64,000 bases of DNA from Hyphomicrobiales bacterium (GCA_900469445.1 UBXM01000001.1:557724-621723); one strand, 5' to 3'; counted from the first letter of the stretch, positions 1-9,508 are shown. The notes: a model not told the origin generated them from the sequence alone. A program made the numbers and translations.

Positions 1-1
1 C

Positions 2-1423
2 GACAACTCGATCACCATCGACGGTGCCGTATCCCTGTCCGACTCGACCGACCAGATCGCCCGCTTCAAGGCCGTTCACTGGCACACGATCGAGATCGAC
101 GGCCATGATCAGGCAGCGATTGCCGCCGCGATCGAAGAAGCCCACAAGTCCGACAAGCCGACCTTCATCGCCTGCAAGACGACGATCGGCTTCGGCGCTC
201 CGAACAAGGCCGGCAGCCACAAGGTTCACGGCTCGCCGCTCGGCGCGGAAGAAATCGCAGCAACCCGCAAGGCACTGAACTGGGAATACGAACCCTTCGT
301 CATCCCCAACGACGTCCTGTCCGATTGGCGCGCGGCCGGCACCCGCTCGGTCGAGACCGTCAAGGCCTGGGAAGGCCGCCTCGAAAAGTCCGCCCACAAG
401 GCCGAATTCGACCGCCGTTTCGCCGGTGACCTTCCGGCCGGCTTCGACGCAGCTATTTCCGATTACAAGAAGAAGCTCGCCGAAACCAAGCCGACCGTTG
501 CCACCCGCAAGGCTTCGGAAGACGCGCTCGAAGTCATCAACGGCTTCCTGCCGGAAACCATCGGCGGCTCCGCCGACCTGACGCCGTCGAACAACACCAA
601 GACCAGCCAGATGCATTCGATCACGCCGACGGATTTCGCCGGCCGTTACATGCACTGGGGCATCCGCGAACACGGCATGGCATCCGCCATGAACGGTATT
701 GCGCTGCATGGCGGTCTGATCCCTTACGGCGGCGGCTTCATGATCTTCTCGGATTATTGCCGCCCGCCGATCCGCCTTGCTTCGCTGATGGGCATCCGCG
801 TCATCCACGTCCTGACGCATGATTCGATCGGCGTCGGCGAAGACGGCCCGACCCACCAGCCGGTCGAGCAGATGGCCTCGCTGCGCGCCATCCCGAACCT
901 GATGATGTTCCGCCCGGCCGATGCCGTCGAAACTGCCGAATGCTGGCAGATCGCCGTCACGACCAAGGACCGTCCGTCCGGCCTGGCGCTCACCCGCCAG
1001 AACCTGACCACCGTTCGCACCGAATATTCGGAAGAAAACCGCTCGGCCAAGGGCGCCTACGTCCTCTCCGGCAATGCCGATGCCAAGGTCACGATCTTCG
1101 CATCCGGCTCGGAAGTCGAACTGGCCGTTGCCGCCGCAAAGACGCTCGGTGAAAAGGGCACGACCGTCCGTGTCGTTTCCGTTCCCTCGACCGAACTCTT
1201 CTTCGAACAGCCGGATGCATACCGCGCCGAAATCATCGGCTCCTCGCCGGTCAAGATCGCCGTCGAAGCCGGCGTTCGCCAGGGCTGGGATGCGTTCATC
1301 GGTCCGGAAGGCACGTTCATCGGCATGAAGGGCTTCGGCGCTTCCGGTCCGGCCAAGGATGTCTTCAAGCATTTCGGCATCACGGCTGACGCCGTCGTCG
1401 CCGCTGTCGAAGCAAAAATTTAA
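2..1423 (+). CDS. tkt: transketolase, 5' end outside window
   Basis: Thiamine-diphosphate enzyme that moves two-carbon ketol units between sugar phosphates in the pentose phosphate and Calvin pathways, in the cytosol. The open frame runs in from the window edge, giving 473 residues; full-length bacterial enzymes are about 660, so roughly 185 N-terminal residues are missing. It begins at DNSITIDG, the end of the TPP/Mg binding segment. The pyrimidine-binding half carries HWGIREHGM, whose Glu is the conserved catalytic acid, and [16 protein letters not shown], followed by the C-terminal transketolase domain with ASGSEVELA. The internal ATG at 611 is not the real start. gap lies 83 bp downstream on the same strand, the usual rhizobial order. 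Confidence 0.97.
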   Translation, partial: DNSITIDGAVSLSDSTDQIARFKAVHWHTIEIDGHDQAAIAAAIEEAHKSDKPTFIACKTTIGFGAPNKAGSHKVHGSPLGAEEIAATRKALNWEYEPFVIPNDVLSDWRAAGTRSVETVKAWEGRLEKSAHKAEFDRRFAGDLPAGFDAAISDYKKKLAETKPTVATRKASEDALEVINGFLPETIGGSADLTPSNNTKTSQMHSITPTDFAGRYMHWGIREHGMASAMNGIALHGGLIPYGGGFMIFSDYCRPPIRLASLMGIRVIHVLTHDSIGVGEDGPTHQPVEQMASLRAIPNLMMFRPADAVETAECWQIAVTTKDRPSGLALTRQNLTTVRTEYSEENRSAKGAYVLSGNADAKVTIFASGSEVELAVAAAKTLGEKGTTVRVVSVPSTELFFEQPDAYRAEIIGSSPVKIAVEAGVRQGWDAFIGPEGTFIGMKGFGASGPAKDVFKHFGITADAVVAAVEAKI

Positions 1424-1431
1424 TGCAAAAC

Positions 1432-1459
1432 GACTGCCCTAGATCAAAGTAGGGCAGTC
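1432..1459 (+). other. hairpin between tkt and gap
   Basis: GACTGCCCTA (1432-1441) and TAGGGCAGTC (1450-1459) form a perfect 10-bp stem with an 8-nt loop just after the tkt stop. No T-run follows, so it is a poor intrinsic terminator. It could be an mRNA 3'-end stabiliser or processing site that uncouples tkt and gap levels. Confidence 0.45.
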
Positions 1460-1506
1460 TCAACCCGCGTTAAAACGTAGCCCCAATATCAGGGAGTAAA
1501 GCTCAT

Positions 1507-2517
1507 ATGACTGTAAAGGTTGCCATCAACGGCTTCGGCCGTATCGGCCGCAACGTCCTCCGCGCCATCGTCGAATCGGGTCGCACCGATATCGAAGTCG
1601 TTGTCATCAACGATCTCGGCCCGGTTGAAACCAATGCCCATCTGCTCCGCTACGATTCGATCCACGGCAAGTTCCCGGCCGATGTAAAGGTCGAAGGCGA
1701 CACCATCACCGTTGGCGGTGGCAAGCCGATCAAGGTTACCGCCATCAAGGACCCGGCAACCCTGCCGCACAAGGAACTCGGCGTCGACATCGCGCTTGAG
1801 TGCACCGGCATCTTCACCGCGCGCGACAAGGCTGCCCTGCACCTGACCGCCGGCGCAAAGCGCGTCATCGTTTCGGCTCCGGCCGACGGCGCCGACCTGA
1901 CCGTCGTTTTCGGCGTCAACGACGACCAGCTGACCAAGGACCACCTGGTCATCTCCAACGCTTCGTGCACCACGAACTGCCTGGTTCCGGTCGTCAAGAC
2001 GCTGGATGACGCCGTCGGCATCGACCACGGCTTCATGACGACGATCCACTCCTACACCGGTGACCAGCCGACGCTCGACACGATGCACAAGGACCTGTAC
2101 CGCGCCCGCGCCGCAGCCCTGTCCATGATCCCGACCTCGACCGGCGCCGCAAAGGCTGTCGGCCTGGTTCTGCCACACCTCAAGGGCCGTCTCGACGGCA
2201 CCTCGATCCGCGTGCCGACCCCGAACGTCTCGGTTGTCGACTTCAAGTTCGTCGCCAAGAAGAACACCACGGCTGCCGAAATCAACGAAGCCATCAAGGC
2301 TGCGTCGAACGGCAAGCTGAAGGGCATTCTCGGTTACACCGAAGAGCCGCTGGTTTCCCGCGACTTCAACCATGACAGCCATTCCTCGATCTTCGCGATC
2401 GACCAGACCAAGGTGCTCGAAGGCAACTTCGTCCGCGTTCTGTCCTGGTACGACAACGAATGGGGCTTCTCCAACCGCATGGCCGACACCTCGGTCGCAA
2501 TGGCAAAGCTCATCTGA
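1507..2517 (+). CDS. gap: glyceraldehyde-3-phosphate dehydrogenase
   Basis: Type I GAPDH; converts glyceraldehyde 3-phosphate to 1,3-bisphosphoglycerate with NAD(P). 336 residues, the usual length. The N-terminal Rossmann motif is [10 protein letters not shown]; the catalytic Cys is C154 in SNASCTTNC; the C-terminal [12 protein letters not shown] is typical. The ATG at 1507 sits behind AGGGAG. Gene order tkt-gap, with pgk and fba a few kb on, is common in rhizobia. An intrinsic terminator follows directly. Confidence 0.98.
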   Translation: MTVKVAINGFGRIGRNVLRAIVESGRTDIEVVVINDLGPVETNAHLLRYDSIHGKFPADVKVEGDTITVGGGKPIKVTAIKDPATLPHKELGVDIALECTGIFTARDKAALHLTAGAKRVIVSAPADGADLTVVFGVNDDQLTKDHLVISNASCTTNCLVPVVKTLDDAVGIDHGFMTTIHSYTGDQPTLDTMHKDLYRARAAALSMIPTSTGAAKAVGLVLPHLKGRLDGTSIRVPTPNVSVVDFKFVAKKNTTAAEINEAIKAASNGKLKGILGYTEEPLVSRDFNHDSHSSIFAIDQTKVLEGNFVRVLSWYDNEWGFSNRMADTSVAMAKLI

Positions 2518-2537
2518 TCGAGCCGATACGAATGAAG

Positions 2538-2564
2538 AAAGGGGCGCCTCGAGCGCCCCTTTTT
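2538..2564 (+). terminator. intrinsic terminator of gap
   Basis: AAAGGGGCGC and GCGCCCCTTT pair around CTCGA, followed by TTTTATT. It is 20 bp after the gap stop and also lies just before the 3' end of the convergent DUF1284 gene. Confidence 0.9.
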
Positions 2565-2570
2565 ATTGCA

Positions 2571-3014
2571 TCAGAGACACGTCGTTTCGACAGTCGCCCT
2601 CACCCGCACATCACCATAACCACCCGACGCGATACCGCTGCAGAGATCGAACCACTCGCAGCCACGACAGGCTTTTCGCGTGACGCCGTCGGCAAAGGCT
2701 TTTCGCATTCTCGCAAGCAGAGCGGGATGCAGATCGATCCGCGCACCCGCCGATATCACCATCTCCAGCAGATCCCCGACATCCGCCGCCGCCTGCGCAT
2801 CACGGACACGCACGCTGTCGCGAAAACAATGTGGTTCGGGCTCGCACAAAAGCCCCACGCAAATGTCGTCCGGACCATCGACGACGAGAACATCCTCGCC
2901 GCTCGATAGCCGTTTTGCGATCCGGTCGTAATTGGCGACGAAACCCGGCGTATATCCTTTGCCCACGTAGGTGAGCAGGCAAAGGAGATGATGCGGTCTC
3001 AGCCGAACCGTCAT
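2571..3014 (-). CDS. DUF1284 family protein
   Basis: 147-residue protein of unknown function, recognised as DUF1284 by its N-terminal MTVRLRPHHLLCLLTYVGKGY-like start (MTVRLRPHHLLCLLTY here) and Cys-rich C-terminus. C116, C119, C125 and C146, with H8, H9 and C12, could bind a metal or iron-sulphur cluster; this is inference. Its ATG overlaps the bioY stop by four bases (ATGA), so it is translationally coupled to the biotin transporter and probably under BioR control. A role linked to biotin uptake is suggested only by context. Confidence 0.85.
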   Translation of the reverse strand: MTVRLRPHHLLCLLTYVGKGYTPGFVANYDRIAKRLSSGEDVLVVDGPDDICVGLLCEPEPHCFRDSVRVRDAQAAADVGDLLEMVISAGARIDLHPALLARMRKAFADGVTRKACRGCEWFDLCSGIASGGYGDVRVRATVETTCL

Positions 3015-3601
3015 GCCGCAGGCTTGGTCCTACCTCGCGCCAGCAGACGCAGGATCGCCGCGCCGAGCGCGGATTTCAACCCGGCGCCGACGAGGAAAGG
3101 CAGCACTCCGAACAGAAAAGCCTTCTGCGCCCCGATCATGAAGGCCAGAACGATACCGCCGATAACAAGGCACAGAAGATTGGCGAGCATCATGGCGACG
3201 AAGGCCAGAAGCGGCCGGTGACCGTTCCAGCCCTTTTCCGCGAGAAAACCGGTCAACGCAGCAATGACGGGGAAGGAAAAGAGATAACCGGCCGTTGGCC
3301 CTGCGAAAGATTGAAGGCCTCCAGCTCCGCCAGCCAGAACCGGCATGCCCATTGCAGCTTCGGCAAGCCACGCGACAACCGTCGCCGCACCCAGACGCCA
3401 GCCGTAAAGCGCGCCGATCAGCGTAACCGCAAGGGTCTGCATAGTGATCGGCACAGGTATCATCGGCACCGAAACATAAGACGCTGCGGCCAGGATACCG
3501 GTGCCGAGGACAACGGCCAGGCCGCGCAAGGCGAGCGGGGCATTCTGGAGGTCAAGCGGGCTGAACGCGGGCCTGGCAGAACGAGTGGAAGCGTAGTTCA
3601 T
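3011..3601 (-). CDS. bioY: biotin transporter, BioY family
   Basis: Substrate-binding (S) membrane component for biotin uptake. 196 residues with about six hydrophobic helices and the family motif VPMIPVPITMQTLAV; GGLQSFAGPTAGYLFSFP also matches BioY. The start chosen is the ATG at 3601, behind GGAGAG (3605-3610); an in-frame TTG at 3613 would lie upstream of that ribosome binding site. No EcfA/EcfT genes are adjacent, so it is a solitary BioY, or the energy module is elsewhere. A BioR operator sits at 3615-3624, immediately ahead of the ribosome binding site, so biotin-responsive repression is expected. Confidence 0.95.
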   Translation of the reverse strand: MNYASTRSARPAFSPLDLQNAPLALRGLAVVLGTGILAAASYVSVPMIPVPITMQTLAVTLIGALYGWRLGAATVVAWLAEAAMGMPVLAGGAGGLQSFAGPTAGYLFSFPVIAALTGFLAEKGWNGHRPLLAFVAMMLANLLCLVIGGIVLAFMIGAQKAFLFGVLPFLVGAGLKSALGAAILRLLARGRTKPAA

Positions 3602-3614
3602 AGGACTCTCCAAA

Positions 3615-3624
3615 TTATAGATAA
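3615..3624 (-). promoter_or_regulatory. BioR operator upstream of bioY
   Basis: TTATAGATAA matches the published BioR consensus TTATMKATAA exactly. It lies 13 bp before the bioY ATG. A degenerate related sequence, TCTATAGCTA, is at 3634-3643. Confidence 0.85.
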
Positions 3625-3720
3625 TTATTAGAATCTATAGCTAATGACTCCATAGAACGCACGGATTGACAAGCCGTGAAATTCACGGCGAGCAAAACCC
3701 GTTGAAATTGCGAGGAAATT

Positions 3721-4350
3721 TTAGCCCTTGCGAGGGCTTTGACCGACCCATTGCACATGCCGTGCAAGAACCGCAGCCGCCTGCTCCACATCTCCGACCC
3801 GAAGCGCGGAAAGGATGGCGCGATGATCTCGATCGGTCGGCGCCTCCCATTCGGCCCGCCATCCTGAAAACAGCAATCGGGCACTGACGACCTGCAGATC
3901 GTCGATGGATTTCAACAGGCGCGGCATGCCGCAAGGGCTGAGGATCAATCGATGAAAGCTTCGGTTCGCCTCGTCCCAGGCCTGCACGTCGACCGCCTTT
4001 TCACCGGCATGGTTGGCCGCCTCGGCGGCATCCAGAATGGCCCTTGTCAGATGCGGCACGGCATGACGCAGCGCCAGCACCTCCAGCGCGGCGCGCATTT
4101 CGGCCACTTCCTTCACCTCGTCGAGACTGAAGCCCGCGACCCTCACGCCTCGACGCGGCTCGCTGACGACCAGCCCCTGCGCCTCCAGCCGCCGAAACGC
4201 CTCGCGCACCGGCACATGGCTGGCGCCGAACTCGTCGGCAATGTGATCCTGTCTGAGCCTTGCACCGGCAGCGATCACGCCGGTCACGATCCGCTCGGCA
4301 AGCTCCCGGCTGATACGGGAGGCGATTGTGTCTGATTTGGCTGTCGTCAT
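3721..4350 (-). CDS. bioR: GntR-family biotin regulator BioR
   Basis: 209-residue FadR-subfamily GntR regulator: winged-helix domain about residues 8-75 (LRQDHIADEFGASHVPVREAFRRLEAQGL in outline) and an FCD effector domain about 80-205. Identified as BioR because it lies next to bioY and because both genes carry TTATAGATAA, the operator known from alphaproteobacterial biotin regulons. It replaces BirA-mediated repression in these bacteria. The operator at 4354-4363 directly abuts its own ATG, indicating autoregulation. Confidence 0.92.
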   Translation of the reverse strand: MTTAKSDTIASRISRELAERIVTGVIAAGARLRQDHIADEFGASHVPVREAFRRLEAQGLVVSEPRRGVRVAGFSLDEVKEVAEMRAALEVLALRHAVPHLTRAILDAAEAANHAGEKAVDVQAWDEANRSFHRLILSPCGMPRLLKSIDDLQVVSARLLFSGWRAEWEAPTDRDHRAILSALRVGDVEQAAAVLARHVQWVGQSPRKG

Positions 4351-4366
4351 GAATTATAGATAATTC
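4351..4366 (-). promoter_or_regulatory. BioR operator upstream of bioR
   Basis: GAATTATAGATAATTC contains the exact BioR consensus TTATAGATAA at 4354-4363 within a longer near-palindrome, four bases before the bioR start codon. Binding here would block transcription of bioR itself. Confidence 0.85.
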
Positions 4367-4559
4367 ATGACGCGATAGCCGTCGAGCGCTTAACCGGGAT
4401 CCTGCTCACCTTCCGGCCAAAGCAACACGCTTTTCTTAGACCTTCAACGACGCGCGAAAATGCAGCCGAGATCCATCAGGCCCCACAATCCATGTGGACG
4501 CCAGAACGGTCCCCGCACGCGGAATCAATATCTTAGCTCATCCATTATCCCCGACCTCG

Positions 4560-5018
4560 AAACTCATGCCTACAATCCCCCCGTCTCCGTCGCCGGAGTG
4601 TTTCGCGAGACGTTCGTGGGCAGGCGGGGGCCGGCGCTTTCGTTTGAACCGTAACGTGCGGCAAAAGCGGAAGGGGTGAAATGCATGGGAAGGGACAACC
4701 TTTCCCTATCAAGCCTCCCCCCGGCAGCCATGCCGGGTTCGGTTGAGCCGTCCAAGTGTGGGAAACCACATGCAGCGAGGCGAGAGGATCACCCGTCGGG
4801 GCCGGAAGCCCCGAAAAAACGCCGAAGGCCACGCGAATGCGGAGCCACAGACTAAAAACTAGATGAGGTTCTGCATTCGTGTGGGCTCTCCGATCTTTGA
4901 AAAAGCTGAAAGCACCAAGGGATGAGTCCGTCTTTTTTCCGCCCTGCCCTTCTCTTGCCGGAATTGTTCCCGCCTAATCGTTCACCGTAACGATTCGCTC
5001 CGGCTTTTGCCGGATCTG
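4560..5018 (+). other. hairpin-rich intergenic region, possible RNA or leader
   Basis: The 748-bp gap between bioR and the antiporter holds no convincing coding frame but many stable stems. They include GGGAAGG/CCTTTCCC (4687-4706), CCCGGC/GCCGGG (4730-4737 area), GTGTGG-GAAA-CCACAT with a GNRA loop (4757-4772), CGGGGC/GCCCCG (4797-4813), CCACGCGAATGCG (4829-4841) pairing with TGCATTCGTGTGG (4872-4884), AATCGTT/AACGATT (4976-4995) and TCCGGC-TTTT-GCCGGA (4999-5014). This density looks like a folded RNA or a long regulatory 5' leader of the antiporter. I do not recognise a known riboswitch, RNase P, SRP, 6S or tmRNA. The strand is inferred from the GNRA loop and the downstream gene. Confidence 0.4.
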
Positions 5019-5118
5019 CCCCCGCTCCGACACACGATCCGCGACGCTGAAACGGTTTCGCGACAATCATGCGCTGCCCGAGCCGAGAGCAAAGCGGCAA
5101 ACAAAGAGGTCGGGGCCT

Positions 5119-6942
5119 TTGGAGGCGTTTTATATCGTATTGCTGATCGGCACGCTTCTTGTGCTGGTATCCGCCTTCTCCAGCCTTCTCGCCTTCCGTT
5201 TCGGCGCTCCGCTGCTTCTCGTCTTCCTGTCGATCGGCCTCCTTGCCGGCGTCGACGGGCTCGGCATCCAGTTTTCCAACTACCCCTTCACCTTCATGCT
5301 GGGATCGCTGGCCCTGGCCGTCATCCTGTTCGATTCCGGCTTCATCACCCCGATCCATTCCTTCAAGATCGCCGCCGTTCCGGCCATCACCCTGGCAACC
5401 GTCGGCGTACTTCTGACCGCCAGCATCTTCGCCTTCGCGGCGGCCTTGCTGCTCGACCTCGGCTGGCTCGAAGGACTGCTGCTCGGCTCGATCGTCGCCT
5501 CGACCGACGCGGCAGCGGTCTTCTTCCTTCTGCGCATCGGCGGCATTAACATCCGCGACAAGGTGCGATCGACGCTAGAAGTCGAATCCGGCACCAACGA
5601 CCCGATGGCGATCTTCCTGACGATCGCGATTGCCGAACTGATCGGCACCGGCCAGCGTCTTTCCGGCATCGACCTGCATTTTTTCCTCACCTTCTTCGAG
5701 GAAATGGGGCTGGGCGTCATTTTCGGCATACTCGGCGGCATGATGATCGTCGCGATCCTCAACCGCTTCACCTCCGATCGCGGCCTCGCTCCGATCTTCG
5801 TCCTGACGCTGGCGCTGCTCGTCTTCGCCTTTACCGGCGCAATGGGCGGCAGCGGCTTTCTCGCCGTTTATGTCGCCGGCATGTATGCGGGCAATCGCAA
5901 GATGTTCGCCAAGCAGCAGATCATGCGTTTCAACGAGGGCCTGACCTGGCTTGCCCAGATCATCATGTTCCTCGTGCTCGGCCTGCTCGCCACGCCGTCG
6001 CAATTCCCCAGCATCTTCCTGCCCGCGATCGGCCTTGCGCTCTTCCTCATTTTCGCCGCGCGGCCGATCGCCGTCTGGCTGAGCTTGCTTCCCTTCGACT
6101 TCACCCAGCAGGAAATCGGCTTCGTCGCCTGGGTCGGCCTGCGCGGCGCCGTCTCCATCCTGCTCGCGATCATGCCGATCCTGAGCGGCGTCGAAAACGG
6201 TGAACTCTTCTTCAATGTCGCCTTCATCATCGTTCTGGTCTCGCTCTGCCTGCAGGGCTGGACGATCAAGCCGGTGGCGACACGGCTGGGTCTCATCATT
6301 CCACCGCGCATGGGCGCCGTGGAAAAGATCGAGCTGGATCTGCCGGGTGCGGCCCAGCATGAACTGATTTCCTACAAGGTCATCAAGGACAGCCCGATCT
6401 TGCGTGGCGAGCGCATCCCCCGATGGGCCATGCCCTCGCTTGTCATTCGCGACGGCAAGAGCATCCGTTACCAATATGCCGGCAGACTGCGGGAAGGCGA
6501 TCAGGTCTACCTCTTTGTCGGCCCCACCTACATCAAGCTGCTCGACCGCGTGTTTGCCGCGCGCGCGCCGGTGGATGATAATGACGAGGAATTCTTCGGC
6601 GCCTTCGCCATCTCGCCCACCCGCCCCGCCAAGGAGCTCGATGCAGCCTATGGTCCCGGCCTTCTTTCCGCCGCCGAACAGAGCCTGACCGTCGGGGAAC
6701 TGCTGATCGCCCGGCTCGGAGGCAAGGCCGAATATGCCGACCGCATGCGCTTCGGCTCGATCATCCTGATCGTCCGCGAGGTCGACGAACTCAACCACAT
6801 CCGCTCCATCGGCGTATCGCTGGAGCCGGTCGAACCGACCACCAACCTGCCGATCTTCATCAACATGCGCGAGATCGCCCACCGTGTGCGCGATCTCATC
6901 CGCAAATACCGTGGCAAGCCGGTGCCGCCACAAGGGCATTAG
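5119..6942 (+). CDS. K+/H+ antiporter, NhaP2/CvrA-like (CPA1)
   Basis: Inner-membrane cation/proton antiporter. 607 residues: about 12 helices to residue 390 (NhaP/CPA1 exchanger, with VASTDAAAVFFLLR and ESGTNDPMA), a TrkA-C (RCK_C) domain about 395-480, and a C-terminal CorC/HlyC-like domain about 500-590. This is the NhaP2 (CvrA) architecture, associated with K+/H+ exchange and volume control. The start is TTG at 5119, behind GAGGT (5105-5109). The region upstream is exceptionally structured, which raises the possibility of RNA-level control. A pgk promoter region follows. Confidence 0.92.
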   Translation: MEAFYIVLLIGTLLVLVSAFSSLLAFRFGAPLLLVFLSIGLLAGVDGLGIQFSNYPFTFMLGSLALAVILFDSGFITPIHSFKIAAVPAITLATVGVLLTASIFAFAAALLLDLGWLEGLLLGSIVASTDAAAVFFLLRIGGINIRDKVRSTLEVESGTNDPMAIFLTIAIAELIGTGQRLSGIDLHFFLTFFEEMGLGVIFGILGGMMIVAILNRFTSDRGLAPIFVLTLALLVFAFTGAMGGSGFLAVYVAGMYAGNRKMFAKQQIMRFNEGLTWLAQIIMFLVLGLLATPSQFPSIFLPAIGLALFLIFAARPIAVWLSLLPFDFTQQEIGFVAWVGLRGAVSILLAIMPILSGVENGELFFNVAFIIVLVSLCLQGWTIKPVATRLGLIIPPRMGAVEKIELDLPGAAQHELISYKVIKDSPILRGERIPRWAMPSLVIRDGKSIRYQYAGRLREGDQVYLFVGPTYIKLLDRVFAARAPVDDNDEEFFGAFAISPTRPAKELDAAYGPGLLSAAEQSLTVGELLIARLGGKAEYADRMRFGSIILIVREVDELNHIRSIGVSLEPVEPTTNLPIFINMREIAHRVRDLIRKYRGKPVPPQGH

Positions 6943-7082
6943 GCTTTATAGTCGACAGCCTGCTGCGGCTCTTGGTGCCCTTGCGTCGGGCCGCAGTCAT
7001 AGTATGGTCCGCGCAGTTTCAGCGGCCGGACGCTTTAAGGGGCGTTCGGTCCTATTTCAGCACTCAAGGAGTGGATTAGCCC

Positions 7083-8285
7083 ATGCCGGCATTCAAGACC
7101 ATTGACGACATCAGCAACCTCGCAGGCAAGCGCGTTCTCGTACGCGTCGATCTCAACGTGCCGGTTGCCGATGGAAAGGTGACCGACAAGACCCGCATCG
7201 AGCGCGTTGCCCCGACGATCCTTGAACTGTCGAAAAAGGGCGCCAAGGTCATTCTGCTCGCCCATTTCGGTCGCCCCAAGGGTGAACCGGTCGCCGACAT
7301 GTCGCTGTCGCTGATCATCCCGGCCGTCAATGAAGTCCTCGGCACCAAGATCCTGTTTGCCGCAGACTGCATCGGAACGGACGCTGAAAAGGCCGTCGGC
7401 TCGATGAAGGACGGCGATATCCTGCTGCTCGAAAATACCCGCTTCCACAAGGGCGAGGAAAAGAACGACGCGGAATTCACGCAAGCGCTTGCCGCAAACG
7501 GCGATATCTACGTCAACGACGCCTTCTCCGCCGCCCACCGCGCCCACGCCTCGACCGAAGGCCTTGCCCACCACCTTCCCGCCTATGCCGGCCGCACCAT
7601 GCAGGCCGAACTCGAAGCGCTGGAAAAGGGTCTCGGCGCGCCTGTCCGTCCGGTTGTTGCCATCGTTGGCGGCGCCAAGGTGTCGAGCAAGATCGATCTG
7701 TTGCAGAACCTCGTGAAGAAGGTCGATGCACTCGTCATCGGCGGCGGCATGGCCAACACCTTCATCGCGGCCAAGGGCATCAATGTCGGCAAGTCGCTCT
7801 GCGAACATGATCTCGGCGACACCGCCAAGGCGATCATGGCCGAAGCAGAAAGCGCCGGTTGCGCCATCGTTCTTCCGGTCGACGCCGTCGTCGCCCGTGA
7901 GTTCAAGGCCAATGCCGCCAACGAGACCGTTGCCATCGACGCCATCCCGGCGGACGCCATGGCCCTCGACGTCGGTCCGAAGTCGGTCGAAGCCATCAAC
8001 CAATGGATCGGCAAGGCCTCGACGCTCGTCTGGAACGGCCCGCTCGGCGCTTTCGAAATCACGCCTTTCGACGCGGCAACCGTTGCCGCCGCCAAATTCG
8101 CAGCCGCCCAGACCAAGGCCGGCAAGCTGACCTCCGTCGCCGGTGGCGGCGACACGGTCGCAGCCCTCAACCACGCAGGCGTTGTCGACGACTTCACCTA
8201 TATCTCGACGGCAGGCGGCGCGTTCCTCGAATGGATGGAAGGCAAGGAGCTGCCCGGCGTGGCAGTCCTTTCCAAGACCGCCTGA
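7083..8285 (+). CDS. pgk: phosphoglycerate kinase
   Basis: Transfers phosphate between 1,3-bisphosphoglycerate and ADP. 400 residues; shows the N-terminal RVDLNVP substrate motif, HFGRPKG, and the C-terminal nucleotide-binding GGGDTVAAL and [18 protein letters not shown]. The ATG follows GGAG at a good distance. It is 140 bp after the antiporter and about 200 bp before fba, in line with the glycolytic cluster that starts with tkt-gap. Confidence 0.98.
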   Translation: MPAFKTIDDISNLAGKRVLVRVDLNVPVADGKVTDKTRIERVAPTILELSKKGAKVILLAHFGRPKGEPVADMSLSLIIPAVNEVLGTKILFAADCIGTDAEKAVGSMKDGDILLLENTRFHKGEEKNDAEFTQALAANGDIYVNDAFSAAHRAHASTEGLAHHLPAYAGRTMQAELEALEKGLGAPVRPVVAIVGGAKVSSKIDLLQNLVKKVDALVIGGGMANTFIAAKGINVGKSLCEHDLGDTAKAIMAEAESAGCAIVLPVDAVVAREFKANAANETVAIDAIPADAMALDVGPKSVEAINQWIGKASTLVWNGPLGAFEITPFDAATVAAAKFAAAQTKAGKLTSVAGGGDTVAALNHAGVVDDFTYISTAGGAFLEWMEGKELPGVAVLSKTA

Positions 8286-8377
8286 TCGCTGTTTATCCAC
8301 AGCTCGACCACAACCAGAATGCGCGGACATGGCTCCGCGCATTCGCGTTTCAAGACCCATTTAAAATATTTAGATGT

Positions 8378-8410
8378 TTTAAACGATTGAATTGAATTCA
8401 ATCGTTTCAA
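8378..8410 (+). promoter_or_regulatory. paired LacI-like operators upstream of fba
   Basis: A 12-bp perfect inverted repeat with a 3-bp spacer spans 8381-8407. It contains two 14-bp CG-centred sites, TTTAAACGATTGAA (8378-8391) and TTCAATCGTTTCAA (8397-8410), both fitting TTNAANCGNTTNAA, a LacI/GalR-like pattern, with centres 19 bp apart. Direct repeats AAATATTTAG flank the block at 8364-8373 and 8409-8418. The fba start is 73 bp downstream. The regulator is not encoded here; PckR, a LacI/GalR regulator of central carbon genes in Sinorhizobium, is a candidate. Confidence 0.6.
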
Positions 8411-8482
8411 ATATTTAGCCATGGATTTACTTCCGCCCTACATCTGTTATCGCCTCAGATATCAAGTGTTGGAGATCGACAA

Positions 8483-9508
8483 ATGACCGAACGTCTGGAA
8501 GATATTGCAATCAAGATGGTATCGAACGGCAAGGGCCTTCTGGCCGCCGACGAGTCCACCGGAACGATCAAAAAGCGCTTCGATAGCATCGGGATCGAGT
8601 CCACCGAGGATAGCCGCCGCGACTATCGCGAGATGCTCTTCCGCACCGAATCCGCGATGAAGAACTGCATTTCCGGCGTCATCCTTTATGAGGAAACCCT
8701 CTATCAGAAGGCAGCCGACGGCACCCCGTTCGTCGACCTCATCACCGGCGCCGGCTCCATCCCGGGCATCAAGGTCGATATCGGCGCCAAGCCGATGGCC
8801 CTTCACCCGCATGAATTCATCACCGAAGGCCTCGATGGCCTTTACGAGCGCCTTCGCAAATATCGCGAAGCCGGTGCGCGTTTCGCCAAGTGGCGCGGCG
8901 TCATCACCATCGGTGACCAGCGTCCGAGCTGGGGTTCGATCAAGGCCAACTCGCAGTCTCTCGCCCGTTATGCGGCACTCTGCCAGCAGGCCGACATCGT
9001 GCCGATCGTCGAGCCGGAAGTGATGATGGACGGCACGCCCGGCGACCATAACATCGACCGCTGCGCCGAAGTGACCCAGCACGTTCTGCAGACCGTATTC
9101 GCCGACCTGTTCGACGCTCGCGTCGACCTCGAAGGCATGGTGCTGAAGCCGAATATGGTCATCGACGGCATCAAGGCCCGCAAGGCTTCCGTCGAGGAAG
9201 TTGCCGAGCGCACCGTCAAGGTTCTCAAGGCAACCGTACCGGCTTCGGTACCGGGCATCGCCTTCCTGTCGGGCGGCCAGACGTCTGAAGAGGCAACTGC
9301 TCACCTGTCGGCCATGGTCGCCGGTTACGACCTGCCCTGGAAGCTGACCTATTCCTACGGCCGCGCGCTGCAGGAAACGGCGCTCAAGGCCTGGGGCGGC
9401 AAGACCGAGAACGTGGCAGCCGGCCAGCGTGCCTTCCAGCACCGCGCCGAGATGAACACGCTCGCCGCCAAGGGCACCTGGAAGAAGGATCTTGAGAAGG
9501 CCGCCTGA
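8483..9508 (+). CDS. fba: class I fructose-bisphosphate aldolase
   Basis: Cleaves fructose 1,6-bisphosphate to two triose phosphates using a Schiff base. 341 residues, the eukaryote-like class I form. Shows LLAADESTGTIKKRF near the N-terminus and GMVLKPNMV with the Schiff-base Lys at K222. FLSGGQTSEEAT and the LTYSYGRALQ segment bind substrate phosphate. The ATG follows GGAG. A strong inverted-repeat operator block lies upstream, so it has its own promoter rather than depending on pgk. Confidence 0.97.
   Translation: MTERLEDIAIKMVSNGKGLLAADESTGTIKKRFDSIGIESTEDSRRDYREMLFRTESAMKNCISGVILYEETLYQKAADGTPFVDLITGAGSIPGIKVDIGAKPMALHPHEFITEGLDGLYERLRKYREAGARFAKWRGVITIGDQRPSWGSIKANSQSLARYAALCQQADIVPIVEPEVMMDGTPGDHNIDRCAEVTQHVLQTVFADLFDARVDLEGMVLKPNMVIDGIKARKASVEEVAERTVKVLKATVPASVPGIAFLSGGQTSEEATAHLSAMVAGYDLPWKLTYSYGRALQETALKAWGGKTENVAAGQRAFQHRAEMNTLAAKGTWKKDLEKAA

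Noticed and set aside
4545-4832. 95-codon minus-strand frame in the structured region
   Set aside because: Pro/Arg-rich composition without family match; explained by GC-rich hairpins.
4911-4935. GATGAGTCCGT resembling a hammerhead ribozyme core
   Set aside because: No matching CGAAA partner or flanking stems nearby; likely chance.
5575-6939. Long open frame antisense to the antiporter
   Set aside because: It mirrors the codon bias of the plus-strand gene and has low-complexity, family-less composition.
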